A stretch of 16,989 nucleotides of DNA from UBA1801 sp035353395 (lineage in GTDB: Bacteria > Acidobacteriota > Holophagae > Holophagales > Holophagaceae). The translations under genes were made by a program, and so were the position numbers. The stretch lies in contig DAOPZL010000057.1 in assembly GCA_035353395.1 (NCBI GenBank), forward strand, positions 1-16,989. The letters run 5' to 3'. Every line of letters starts with the position of its first letter. Positions within the stretch are counted from its first letter, which is position 1. This document shows positions 7,110 to 14,476 of this stretch, one piece after another. A model generated the notes under the pieces. It had not been told where the DNA came from. It saw only the letters and a list, made by a program, of their open reading frames with translations, and made no database searches.

Positions 7110-9164
7110 CTAGCCTTCCTCGAGCCGCTTCAGCGCCTCGATCCCTGCGCGGGTGATCGTGGTTCCTCCCCGGCCGACGGACAGCCTTACCAAACCCGCG
7201 CGTTCCATCAGCGCCAGCTGCCGCCGGATCTGCGTCTCGGTCAGGAAGAGATCCTGCGCCAGGGCCTGCTGGAAGAGTGTGCGTCTCCCGCTCCGGATCC
7301 TGCGCAGGTGGTTGGCGTGCAGACAGCCCAGGATGAAGCGGCAGGCGTCCGGGTCCGGAGCCGGGGCGGCAGTGTCCTGGCTCCCGAGGGGGACGCCGTC
7401 CCGGGGGGGCCGGTCCGGGCACCGCCCCCTCAGGGCCGGGGCGAGATCCTTCACCTCGATGGTTTCCTTGTCCAGGTGGGCCAGGTAGTCCACGAGGTTC
7501 TTGAGCTCGCGCACGTTGCCGGGCCAGGAGTAGCCGAGCAGGGCTTCCTCCGCCTCGGGAGCGAGCTGGAATTCCGCGCGGCCGGCGCGCTTTAGGTGCT
7601 CGAGGATCAGCAGGATGTCCTCCCGCCGTTCCCGGAGCGGCGGGATCTCTATGGGGAGCACGCTGAGACGGTAGTAGAGATCCCTGCGGAACCCACCTTC
7701 CTCCATCTGTAGCCACACGTCCTTGTTGGTGGCGGCGACGATCCGAATGTCCACGTTGATCATCCGGTCCCCGCCGATGCGCATGACTTCCCGGCTTTCC
7801 AGCACCCGCAGGAGCCGGGTCTGGAGGCTCATCTCCATCTCCCCGATCTCGTCGAGGAACAGAGTGCCCCGGTGGGCCAACTCGAAGAGTCCCGGCTTCC
7901 CGCCCTTCCTCGCGCCCGTGAACGCGCCTTCCTCGTAGCCGAACAGCTCGCTCTCCAGGAGGCTCGCGGGCAGCGCCCCGCAGTTGACCGTGACGAACTG
8001 CCAGTCCTTCCGAGGCGAGGCATTGTGGATGGCGTGCGCGAAGAGTTCCTTGCCGGTCCCCGTCTCCCCGATGATGAGCACGGAGGCCTCGCTCATCGCC
8101 TTCTTCCGGGCAAGATGCTTGATCTCCATCATCCGGAGATCCTTCGTGAGGATGTCGTCGAAGCCATAGCGGCTGCGGTGGCCCTTGCCGAGCAGCTGGG
8201 ACCGGAGCCGCTGCTGGTTCTTCTCCTTCTCCTCGAAGATGTCGACAATCGCCAGCGCGCCCCGGATCTCCTCGCCGGTGGCCACCGGGACGACCTTCAC
8301 GGAGACATTCCGCCCGCGGATCTTCACGAGCGTGTAGTCCACTTCTTCCCCGAATTCCAGGGTCCGGTGGAATGGGATGCCCGGAATGAGTTCGGCCGCG
8401 GGGATCCCCGTGAATTCCACCTCCCTCCGCAGCACCTCGCGCGCCTTGAGGTTGCAGGCGTGGACGAGCCCCGTGTTCTCGATGATGAGGATTCCGTCGT
8501 CCAGCACGTCCAGGAGGCTCGAGAGCTGGCTTTCCAGGATGTTCGTGCGGTCGAAGAGCGACGTCACGCTGCCGGGACTCATCCGGATGCTCTTGAAGTA
8601 CTCCACGAAGCGCTCTTCCCGAAGCAGATGGTCCAGGCCCAGGCCCGTGGCGATCTCGATGATCGTCTTGGCGTCCATGACCCGGTCGCCGATGTCGATA
8701 CTGCGTTTCACGAAGGAAGGGATGAAGTCCGGCTCGCCGGGCGTCACGGCGATCTCGACCTGGGGCACATTCGTGATGCCCGGGTAGTAGGGAATGAACG
8801 TCAGGTGGCCAAGGCCGAGCTGATGGAACAGAGAGAGGGTGTCCATCACCATCTCGACGCTGTTGTTCACCAGCAGCACGGAGGATCCTGCCGGCAGTCC
8901 GGCCATCTTGGCGTACTGCTTGTTGCTGATGGTGTTCTTGACGATGACCGTCTTGGCGTCGGCCGGAATGTGCTGGCACATGATCACGTAGAGGTTGTAG
9001 ATGGAGATCACGGCCAGGTCCGTATCGAGGGGGCTGGTGACGGCTCCCTGGTCGTACGGATGGCACGAGAGGGCGATCTCGTCCCCGAAGAGTTGCTTCA
9101 GGATCCGGGCATGTGCTTCGGCCGATTTCGAGAAGGCGGTGACCAGGGCGACTTTCTTGACCAC
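7110..9164 (-). CDS. sigma-54-dependent enhancer-binding regulator with PAS domain and winged-helix C-terminus
   Basis: A 684-residue activator of sigma-54 RNA polymerase. About 2-180 is an uncommon alpha/beta sensory domain (KKVALVTAF, TDLAVISIYNLY, SSVLLVNNSVEM), somewhat like PrpR-type ligand domains. About 210-310 is a PAS domain (LLDVLDDGILIIENTGLVHA). The AAA+ motor spans about 338-575, with Walker A GETGTGKE (366-373), the sigma-54 contact loop GAFTGA (413-418) and Walker B LFLDEIG. Instead of a Fis-type helix, the C-terminus is a winged helix (LTETQIRRQLALMERAGLVRLSVGRGGT). The frame is open to 9245, but GTG at 9164 is preceded by GGAGGG with ideal spacing and gives the natural VKKVALVTAF start. 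It faces the amino-acid operon and its -24/-12 promoter, which it most likely controls. Confidence 0.9.
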   Translation of the reverse strand: MVKKVALVTAFSKSAEAHARILKQLFGDEIALSCHPYDQGAVTSPLDTDLAVISIYNLYVIMCQHIPADAKTVIVKNTISNKQYAKMAGLPAGSSVLLVNNSVEMVMDTLSLFHQLGLGHLTFIPYYPGITNVPQVEIAVTPGEPDFIPSFVKRSIDIGDRVMDAKTIIEIATGLGLDHLLREERFVEYFKSIRMSPGSVTSLFDRTNILESQLSSLLDVLDDGILIIENTGLVHACNLKAREVLRREVEFTGIPAAELIPGIPFHRTLEFGEEVDYTLVKIRGRNVSVKVVPVATGEEIRGALAIVDIFEEKEKNQQRLRSQLLGKGHRSRYGFDDILTKDLRMMEIKHLARKKAMSEASVLIIGETGTGKELFAHAIHNASPRKDWQFVTVNCGALPASLLESELFGYEEGAFTGARKGGKPGLFELAHRGTLFLDEIGEMEMSLQTRLLRVLESREVMRIGGDRMINVDIRIVAATNKDVWLQMEEGGFRRDLYYRLSVLPIEIPPLRERREDILLILEHLKRAGRAEFQLAPEAEEALLGYSWPGNVRELKNLVDYLAHLDKETIEVKDLAPALRGRCPDRPPRDGVPLGSQDTAAPAPDPDACRFILGCLHANHLRRIRSGRRTLFQQALAQDLFLTETQIRRQLALMERAGLVRLSVGRGGTTITRAGIEALKRLEEG

Positions 9165-9378
9165 GGGATCCCTCCGGATGGGCTGGGCCATGACGTCGCG
9201 GGCCCTGTCCACATCAATGGGCCATTTGGGCGGCATCAACCACACCCATTAGACCCGGAACCCCGGCGGGCGTCGATGCCAAAACCTCTCGGGAAACCTT
9301 GACGTTCCCGCGCCCGACAGCCTTCCATGAGGCAACGCACCCGCTTCCAGTGTTGCCGAAATCATTTATTGGGTTTTT

Positions 9379-9420
9379 TGGGATTTATCCCATTTGTCAT
9401 TTTACTCCCATTCACCCATT
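9379..9420. promoter_or_regulatory. candidate upstream activator region
   Basis: An AT-rich patch holds the inverted repeat TGGGAT-TT-ATCCCA (9379-9392) and further copies of its half site, TCCCATT at 9406-9412 and ACCCATT at 9414-9420. The centre lies about 165 bases upstream of the -24 element at 9562, the usual distance for an enhancer bound by a sigma-54 activator. Assignment to the neighbouring regulator is inference. Confidence 0.35.
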
Positions 9421-9560
9421 TTTTACCTTTCCCGCACATTCCATGCCTCCTTCCAGGCCAGGAGCAGGAATTCGCACCTTTCTTCCGAAGATAGGCCACA
9501 TCTCGGAGGGGCGGGAATAATCAGGCACGCGTGCGGGGCGGAAGCCTCGCATGAGACCCC

Positions 9561-9576
9561 TGGCATGCTTCCTGCT
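9561..9576 (+). promoter_or_regulatory. sigma-54 (-24/-12) promoter of the amino-acid operon
   Basis: The sequence TGGCATGCTTCCTGCT matches the consensus TGGCACG-N4-TTGCW at 10 of 12 fixed positions and has the invariant GG (9562-9563) and GC (9574-9575) exactly 10 bases apart. Transcription would start near 9587 on the plus strand. The only downstream genes are those of the transporter-racemase operon, and a sigma-54 activator gene lies just upstream in the opposite direction, which makes a chance match much less likely. Confidence 0.7.
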
Positions 9577-9586
9577 CCATGGCGGC

Positions 9587-9977
9587 AGGCATTCGATTGC
9601 CCCCGAAAGCCCCAACGCTCGATTCCAGCGAACGTCCCACATCAAGGCCTGGTGCATCGCCCTTCTTGGGTGGGCGTATATCGTTTGCGCCCGAGACACC
9701 AGGGCTTCCCGTCCATGAATCAAGGAGGTGATCCGGCTCGACAAACGCGATATTTAAACATATTCACATAATAACAATAAAAATAATCGATTTAATATCT
9801 AGTTTCACCAATAACATCACTCCATGAAGTGGAATCCATCCGGAAACGCTTGCCATGGAAGCAGGTCCACGGACGCAACGGCCCTCGTTGAATGATGCGT
9901 GGATCGAGGCCGTACTTCAATATCGCACTTGTGGATGTTTTTCAATAACCGTTAATTTTCTTCCTCAGGAGGATCTC
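9587..9977 (+). other. long transcribed leader upstream of the binding-protein gene
   Basis: If the -24/-12 promoter is used, about 390 nt precede the first gene. They include CCTGGTG (9648-9654) pairing with CACCAGG (9697-9703), enclosing CGCCC and GGGCG arms that form an inner hairpin. At 9722-9734 there is AAGGAGGTGATCC, an exact complement to the 3' tail of 16S rRNA but with no start codon at proper distance. Positions 9750-9830 are an AT-rich tract. No known riboswitch class was recognised and no convincing protein is encoded. Confidence 0.35.
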
Positions 9978-10796
9978 GTGCGGATGAACCTAGACAAGAT
10001 CAAGACCTTTTCGATGGGGCTCGCCATGGCGCTCTGCCTGTTGCCCGGCCGCGCCGCCGCGGCCGCGGAGACGGACACGCTCCAGGAGATCGTGAAGCGC
10101 GGTGAACTGCGGGTCGCGGTACAGACCTCGGGCGCGCCCTTCAGCTTCATCGACAAGCACGGCGTGCGTACCGGCAGTTCCGTCGAATTCGCCAGGATGA
10201 TGGGCGAGGAGATGGGCGTGAAGGTCGTCTTCCTGGACTACGACTGGGACGGCCTGATCCCGGCGCTCCTCTCCGGGAAGGCCGACATCCTGGCGGCCGA
10301 CATGACGGCGAACCTGAAGCGCTCCCTGCGCATCTCCTTCGCGGATCCCTGGTACTACACGGGCGGCGTGATCTTCAAGAAGACCGGTTCCAAGCTGAAG
10401 ACCCTGGCCGACTGCAACAAGCCGAACGTCAAGGCCGCCGCCATCCTCGGCTCCACCACCGCCACCAACGCCGAACGCTTCCTTCCCAAGGCCCAGAAGA
10501 AGCTCTACAAGGGATCCGGGACGCTGATAGTGAACGCGGTCATGACCGGGCACGCGGATGTGGGCCTGCTCGACGAGAGCTCGCTGGTTGCCTACATGGG
10601 CGATCTCCCGCCCAAGAGCGTCGAGGTCATCCCTGGCCTGCTCAGCAAGGAGCCGCTCGCCTTCGCCGTCCGGCCGGAGGATCAGCACCTGCTCCAGTGG
10701 ATCAATCTGTTCTTCGACTGGGTCCGCTCGGACGGCCGGTACGACAAGAACATCAACTACTGGGTGAAGTCCCTGGAGTGGAAGAAGAGCCACTAG
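9978..10796 (+). CDS. periplasmic amino-acid-binding protein of an ABC importer (SBP_bac_3)
   Basis: A 272-residue exported substrate-binding protein. A signal peptide (KIKTFSMGLAMALCLLPGRAAAAA) is probably cleaved before ETDTLQ; there is no lipobox, so the mature protein is soluble in the periplasm. The mature part is a family-3 binding fold: LQEIVKRGELRVAVQTSGAP, then FSFID, DYDWDGLIPALLSGKADILA and FADPWYYTGGVIFKK, as in polar amino-acid binders of the HisJ/GlnH type. The ligand cannot be read from sequence. AGGAGGA (9967-9973) precedes both GTG 9978 and ATG 9984; GTG has the better spacing. The frame stays open to 9855, but that extension lacks a ribosome site and would bury the signal peptide. 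First gene of the operon. Confidence 0.88.
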   Translation: MRMNLDKIKTFSMGLAMALCLLPGRAAAAAETDTLQEIVKRGELRVAVQTSGAPFSFIDKHGVRTGSSVEFARMMGEEMGVKVVFLDYDWDGLIPALLSGKADILAADMTANLKRSLRISFADPWYYTGGVIFKKTGSKLKTLADCNKPNVKAAAILGSTTATNAERFLPKAQKKLYKGSGTLIVNAVMTGHADVGLLDESSLVAYMGDLPPKSVEVIPGLLSKEPLAFAVRPEDQHLLQWINLFFDWVRSDGRYDKNINYWVKSLEWKKSH

Positions 10797-10829
10797 AAAA
10801 CCACGTTGTCGCCTTCCCGGAAACAGATG

Positions 10830-10882
10830 GGCGCGTATCGGCTGGGGCATGTCCTGCACGGCGCCTCCAGCCGATACGCCCC
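10830..10882 (+). repeat. intergenic stem-loop between binding-protein and permease genes
   Basis: GCGTATCGGCTGG (10833-10845) and CCAGCCGATACGC (10867-10879) form a perfect 13-bp stem with a 21-nt loop, extended by a G-C pair or two beyond one mismatch. There is no T run, so it is not a terminator. In other binding-protein operons such a stem protects the upstream message from 3' decay and so raises the binding protein above the permeases; this role is inferred here. Confidence 0.65.
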
Positions 10883-10939
10883 GCCCGCAGGGGAAGCGAT
10901 CCGAGAATTGCAACTTCCTGAAAGCATCCCAGGGTTCCT

Positions 10940-11605
10940 ATGATCGAAGCATTCAACTTCAGAGTGATCCTCGAGTACCTGCCGTTGTATCTCAGCGGAC
11001 TCTGGAACACGGTGTGGATCTCCGGCGCGTCGCTCGTCCTGGCGCTTGTCTTCGCGATCGCGGCCTGCGTGGGACGCCTGTCGGGCGTCCGGTGGGTAAC
11101 CTTCCTGGCCTCCTTCTACATCGAGAGCATCCGGTCCACGCCGCTGCTCGCCCAGCTCTACTTCCTCTATTTCGGCCTTCCGACCCTCGGGCTCCAGGTG
11201 AGCGAGTGGCAGACCGGCATCCTCGCCCTTTCCCTGAACTGCGGCGCCTACATGGCGGAGATCATCCGGGCGGGCATCATGTCCGTGTCCAAGGGCCAGA
11301 TCGAGGCCGCCATCGCCAGCGGCCTGACTTTCGTCCAGCGCCTGAAGCTGATCATCCTTCCCCAGGCCATCGGGGTCACCATCCCGCCCCTCCTCGGCCA
11401 GATGATCGTGCTCGTGAAGGACAGTTCGCTGCTGTCCCTGATCTCCGTGCTGGAACTGACCCGCGCCGGCCAGCTGCTGGCCTCCGACCGGATCATGCCC
11501 ATGGAAGGCTTCCTCATGACCGCCCTGCTCTACTGGCTGGTCTACATCTGCCTGAAGGCCCTGTCCACCTTCTCGCAGAAGCGGCTCATTCACCATTCGC
11601 GCTGA
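10940..11605 (+). CDS. amino-acid ABC transporter permease (first)
   Basis: A 221-residue inner-membrane subunit of the HisQ/HisM/GlnP type. It has about five hydrophobic helices (for example WISGASLVLALVFAIAACVG and YFLYFGL) and the EAA loop that docks the ATPase, EAAIASGLTFVQRLKLIILP (122-141). RSTPLLAQLYFLYF (65-78) is the typical N-terminal-half motif of polar amino-acid permeases. The ATG at 10940 follows a modest AGGG site. It comes 143 bases after the binding-protein gene, with the stem-loop between, and 14 bases before the second permease, with which it should form a heterodimeric channel. Confidence 0.9.
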   Translation: MIEAFNFRVILEYLPLYLSGLWNTVWISGASLVLALVFAIAACVGRLSGVRWVTFLASFYIESIRSTPLLAQLYFLYFGLPTLGLQVSEWQTGILALSLNCGAYMAEIIRAGIMSVSKGQIEAAIASGLTFVQRLKLIILPQAIGVTIPPLLGQMIVLVKDSSLLSLISVLELTRAGQLLASDRIMPMEGFLMTALLYWLVYICLKALSTFSQKRLIHHSR

Positions 11606-11619
11606 TTCCAGGGTAAACC

Positions 11620-12288
11620 ATGCTGCATGCCTACTTCTCAAGCCTGATCGACAGCCTTCCCGTGTTCTTCCAGGGATTGTGGATCACCATCCAGGTCTCG
11701 GGCGCCAGCCTGGTCGGAGCCACGGTGTTCGGCTTCTGCCTCGGCATCCTCCGCGCCTGCCAGATCCGGTTCATCAAGCACACGCTGGCCGCCTACGTCG
11801 ACATCGTGCGGGGGACTCCGTTCCTCGTTCAGATCTTCATCGTGTTCTTCATCCTGCCGGAATTCGGCATCCAGCTCGAGGCGTTCAGCGCCTCCGTCAT
11901 CTGCCTCACCTTCTACGGGACCGCCTACATCAGCGAGATCGTCGCGGCCAGCATCATGGCCATCCCCCACGGACAGACCGAAGCCGCCAAGGCCTCCGGC
12001 CTGAGCTGGTACCAGCGGATGCGCCTGATCATCCTGCCCCAGGCCATGCGTCCCATCCTGCCGCCGCTGGTGGGCCAGTACGTCCTCCTGATCAAGGATT
12101 CCTCGGTCGTCTCCGTCATCGGCCTGACGGACGTCGCCCGGGCGGGCTGGCTGACCGTGCAGCGCATCCCCGAAGGGCTGATGGTCTTCGGCCTGGTCGG
12201 AATCCTCTACTTCGTCATCTGCTATCCGCTGATCCACCTGGCGAACTGGTTCGAGAAGCGGCTGACGGGGGAGGCGCTTCATCTATGA
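11620..12288 (+). CDS. amino-acid ABC transporter permease (second)
   Basis: A 222-residue partner of the preceding permease, clearly related to it (shared pattern LPVFFQGLWITIQVSGASLV near the start and RGTPFLVQIFIVFFILP at 64-80). The ATPase-docking EAA loop is EAAKASGLSWYQRMRLIILP (121-140). The two proteins are distinct rather than duplicates, which points to a heterodimer as in HisQ-HisM. ATG 11620 is preceded by AGGG. About 100 bases with no recognisable element separate it from the ATPase gene. Confidence 0.9.
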   Translation: MLHAYFSSLIDSLPVFFQGLWITIQVSGASLVGATVFGFCLGILRACQIRFIKHTLAAYVDIVRGTPFLVQIFIVFFILPEFGIQLEAFSASVICLTFYGTAYISEIVAASIMAIPHGQTEAAKASGLSWYQRMRLIILPQAMRPILPPLVGQYVLLIKDSSVVSVIGLTDVARAGWLTVQRIPEGLMVFGLVGILYFVICYPLIHLANWFEKRLTGEALHL

Positions 12289-12389
12289 CGACGCCGAGGT
12301 CCAGCGATGCCGCATGAGCGCGCGCCCATGAAAACCGTGTGCCCCCCGAACAGGAAAGCGAACGATACGCCAGAGAAGGAGCCGGAAGC

Positions 12390-13118
12390 ATGATCGAGTT
12401 CTCGAAAGTCAACAAATGGTATGGAAGCCTGCATGTCCTCAAGGACGTCGACCTGTTCGTCAACGCAGGGGAAGTCGTCGTGGTCTGCGGCCCGAGCGGC
12501 TCGGGGAAGAGCACGCTCATCCGCTGCGTCAACCGCCTGGAGCCGATCCACTCGGGCGAGATCACCGTGGATTCCCTCAAGGTCCACCACAGCGACACGA
12601 ACCTGACCCTTCTCCGGGCGGAGATCGGGTTCGTCTTCCAGCAGTTCAACCTCTATCCCCACATGAGCGCCCTCGACAATGTCGCGCTCGCGCCGATCCA
12701 CGTGCGCAGGATGTCCCCCAAGGAGGCCAGGGAGCTTTCCCTGGATATCCTGGCCAAGGTCGGCATGCGCGAGAAGGCGGACTCCTATCCGGCCCAGCTT
12801 TCCGGGGGCCAGCAGCAGCGGGTGGCCATCGCCCGGGGGCTGGCCATGCGCCCGAAGATCATGCTCTTCGACGAGCCGACCTCGGCCCTGGACCCCGAGA
12901 TGATCAACGAGGTGCTCGACGTGATGCGGAAGCTGGCCGTCGAAGGCATGACCATGATCATCGTCACCCACGAGATGGGGTTCGCCAGGGAAGTGGCCCA
13001 GAAGGTCGTCTTCATGGACGAGGGGCAGGTCGTCGAGACGGGCACGCCCGATGCATTCTTCTCGAACCCGACGAACGAGCGTTCCAAGCTGTTCCTGAGC
13101 AAGATCCTGACCCACTGA
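12390..13118 (+). CDS. amino-acid ABC transporter ATP-binding protein
   Basis: A 242-residue cytoplasmic ATPase of the GlnQ/HisP type that powers the importer. All motifs are intact: Walker A GPSGSGKST (34-42), Q-loop Q84 in FVFQQFNLYPHMSALDNV, signature LSGGQQQR (137-144), Walker B IMLFDEPTSALDPEM (157-171) and H-loop H194 in VTHEMGFA. The C-terminus VVETGTPDAFFSNPTNERSKLFL is the usual polar amino-acid ending. ATG 12390 is preceded by AAGGAG with 8-base spacing and gives the canonical MIEFSKVNKWYG start; an upstream in-frame ATG at 12339 would add 17 polar residues without a ribosome site. Confidence 0.93.
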   Translation: MIEFSKVNKWYGSLHVLKDVDLFVNAGEVVVVCGPSGSGKSTLIRCVNRLEPIHSGEITVDSLKVHHSDTNLTLLRAEIGFVFQQFNLYPHMSALDNVALAPIHVRRMSPKEARELSLDILAKVGMREKADSYPAQLSGGQQQRVAIARGLAMRPKIMLFDEPTSALDPEMINEVLDVMRKLAVEGMTMIIVTHEMGFAREVAQKVVFMDEGQVVETGTPDAFFSNPTNERSKLFLSKILTH

Positions 13119-13290
13119 CGGAATCCTTTCCCGGGAACGCCGGGAGGCCAGGAATGCTCGCGGAATCCTCGGGACAAGGTCCCATGAGGGGCTCCGCATC
13201 GCCAGCCGGCGCCATGCGTGATGCTCACGCAGGAGACGGACGGCGACCCGATATGCACCATTGCCCATCGTCACGGAGGTGTTGATTCCA
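13119..13290. other. spacer within the operon with small hairpins
   Basis: The 172 bases between ATPase and racemase genes contain CCCGG (13130-13134) with CCGGG (13140-13144), and GGGAC (13171-13175) with GTCCC (13179-13183). Neither is followed by a T run. They could tune message processing between the transport and enzyme halves. No promoter was recognised. Confidence 0.3.
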
Positions 13291-14463
13291 ATGCAAAACA
13301 ATCAGTTCTATTCCGAGAATGTGTTGACCCGGGAGGAGATCACCGGCCCCTGGGTCGAGGTGGACCTGGACTGCATCGCCCACAATTTCCGCCAGATCAA
13401 GGCTCTCGTCGGCGACCGTCCGCTCATGCCCGTCATCAAGGCCAACGCCTACGGCCACGGGCTGGCGGCGGTGGGACTGTTCCTGGAGAAGACCGGGGCC
13501 GCGGGCCTCTGCGTGGGGAAGCTCGAGGAGGCCCTCATGCTGCGCCAGGCCGGCGTCTGCTGTCCCATCCTGAACTTCGGCCCCTATTCGAGGAAGGAGG
13601 CCGAGTACGTCGTCGCCCACGATATCACCCAGTCGGTCTTCAACGAGGCCGTCGCTCATCTCGAAGCGGCCGCGGCCAGGCTCGGCAAGAAGGCCATGGT
13701 CCACCTCAAGATCGACACGGGCCTCGGGCGCGTGGGCGTGCCCCACGCGGAGGCCCTGGAGTACATCGGGAACCTGGCCCGCCTTTCCCACGTCCAGATC
13801 AAGGGCGTATTCACCTCCCTGTCCGAGGACGGCTCCCTGGACGCCATGCAACTGGAGCGTTTCCACTCCGTGCATCGCGCCGCGACCGCGATGGGCATCT
13901 CGCTCGGCATCCGCCACATCGCGTCCAGCGCGGGGCTGCTCGTCTACCCGGAGGCGCACCTGGACATGGTGCGGCCGGGGATCTCCACCTTCGGCTACTA
14001 CCCGTCCACCGAGGAGTTCCGCCAGCGCAAGATCGACCTGAGGCCCGCGCTTTCCCTGAAGACCCGGGTCTCCAACGTGCGCAGGCTAAGGCCCGGCGAT
14101 TCCGTGGGCTATCACCAAGCCTACGTGGCCGCCACCGAGCACCTCCTGGTCACCGGCGCCATCGGCTACCCGGACGGCTTTCCGCCGCAGCTGGTCCAGG
14201 GCGGCGAGGTCCTGATCCAGGGGCGCAGGCATCCCCTGGTCATGGGCGCCACGGCCAACCACATCTACGTCAAGGCCGGGCTCGACGAGCCCATCGCCCT
14301 GGGGGACGAGATCGTGGTCATCGGCCAGCAGCAGGATGAACGGATCTCCTGCGAAGACCTGGTCAAGCTCTCCGGCCTCTCGGAATACAAGCTCCTCGCC
14401 TGCATCAATCCCTTGATGCCCCGCTACTACCACGAATCGAAGGACCTCGAAGGCAGTCTCTAG
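13291..14463 (+). CDS. alanine-racemase-family PLP enzyme, probably an amino-acid racemase of other specificity
   Basis: A 390-residue fold-type III PLP enzyme. PLP lysine K50 is in VIKANAYGHG. KIDTGLGRVG (140-149), ASSAGLLVYPEAHLDMVRPG (211-230, with the R228 that contacts the PLP ring nitrogen in alanine racemases) and catalytic Tyr274 in SVGYHQAY are all present, so racemisation is the likely reaction. However, the second-subunit substrate loop, normally GRxxMD, reads MGATANH (318-324), so Met-Asp becomes Asn-His, and GYADGYPR is GYPDGFPPQ. The substrate is therefore probably not alanine. ATG 13291 follows GGAGGT at 10 bases. No signal peptide: it is cytoplasmic. Its place between an amino-acid importer and a RidA gene suggests catabolic use of an imported amino acid, not cell-wall D-alanine supply. 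Confidence 0.85.
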   Translation: MQNNQFYSENVLTREEITGPWVEVDLDCIAHNFRQIKALVGDRPLMPVIKANAYGHGLAAVGLFLEKTGAAGLCVGKLEEALMLRQAGVCCPILNFGPYSRKEAEYVVAHDITQSVFNEAVAHLEAAAARLGKKAMVHLKIDTGLGRVGVPHAEALEYIGNLARLSHVQIKGVFTSLSEDGSLDAMQLERFHSVHRAATAMGISLGIRHIASSAGLLVYPEAHLDMVRPGISTFGYYPSTEEFRQRKIDLRPALSLKTRVSNVRRLRPGDSVGYHQAYVAATEHLLVTGAIGYPDGFPPQLVQGGEVLIQGRRHPLVMGATANHIYVKAGLDEPIALGDEIVVIGQQQDERISCEDLVKLSGLSEYKLLACINPLMPRYYHESKDLEGSL

Positions 14464-14476
14464 AACAGGAGAACGA

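Noticed and set aside
7872..9302. Long plus-strand frame of 476 codons antisense to the sigma-54 regulator gene
   Set aside because: The translation is composition-driven (His, Asp, Val, Arg rich) with no domain; the opposite strand carries a complete AAA+ activator.
9722..9734. Remnant of a 16S rRNA gene, suggested by the 13-base match to its 3' end
   Set aside because: The similarity stops outside the anti-Shine-Dalgarno block, so there is no rRNA gene fragment; kept only as an odd sequence in the leader.
9412..9744. 110-codon minus-strand frame in the regulator/operon intergenic region
   Set aside because: No recognisable domain or ribosome site, mixed codon bias, and it runs over the -24/-12 promoter and leader on the opposite strand.
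9714..9770. 18-codon leader peptide (MNQGGDPARQTRYLNIFT)
   Set aside because: Only a weak ribosome site and no run of a single amino acid typical of attenuation; the strong anti-16S sequence is inside the frame, not before it.
9855..9977. Possible N-terminal extension of the binding protein from ATG 9855
   Set aside because: No ribosome site, poor codon bias, and it would place 41 residues in front of a clear signal peptide; AGGAGGA sits just before 9978/9984.
13261..13290. TTG 13261 as racemase start
   Set aside because: ATG 13291 has GGAGGT 10 bases upstream, and that site lies inside the longer frame.
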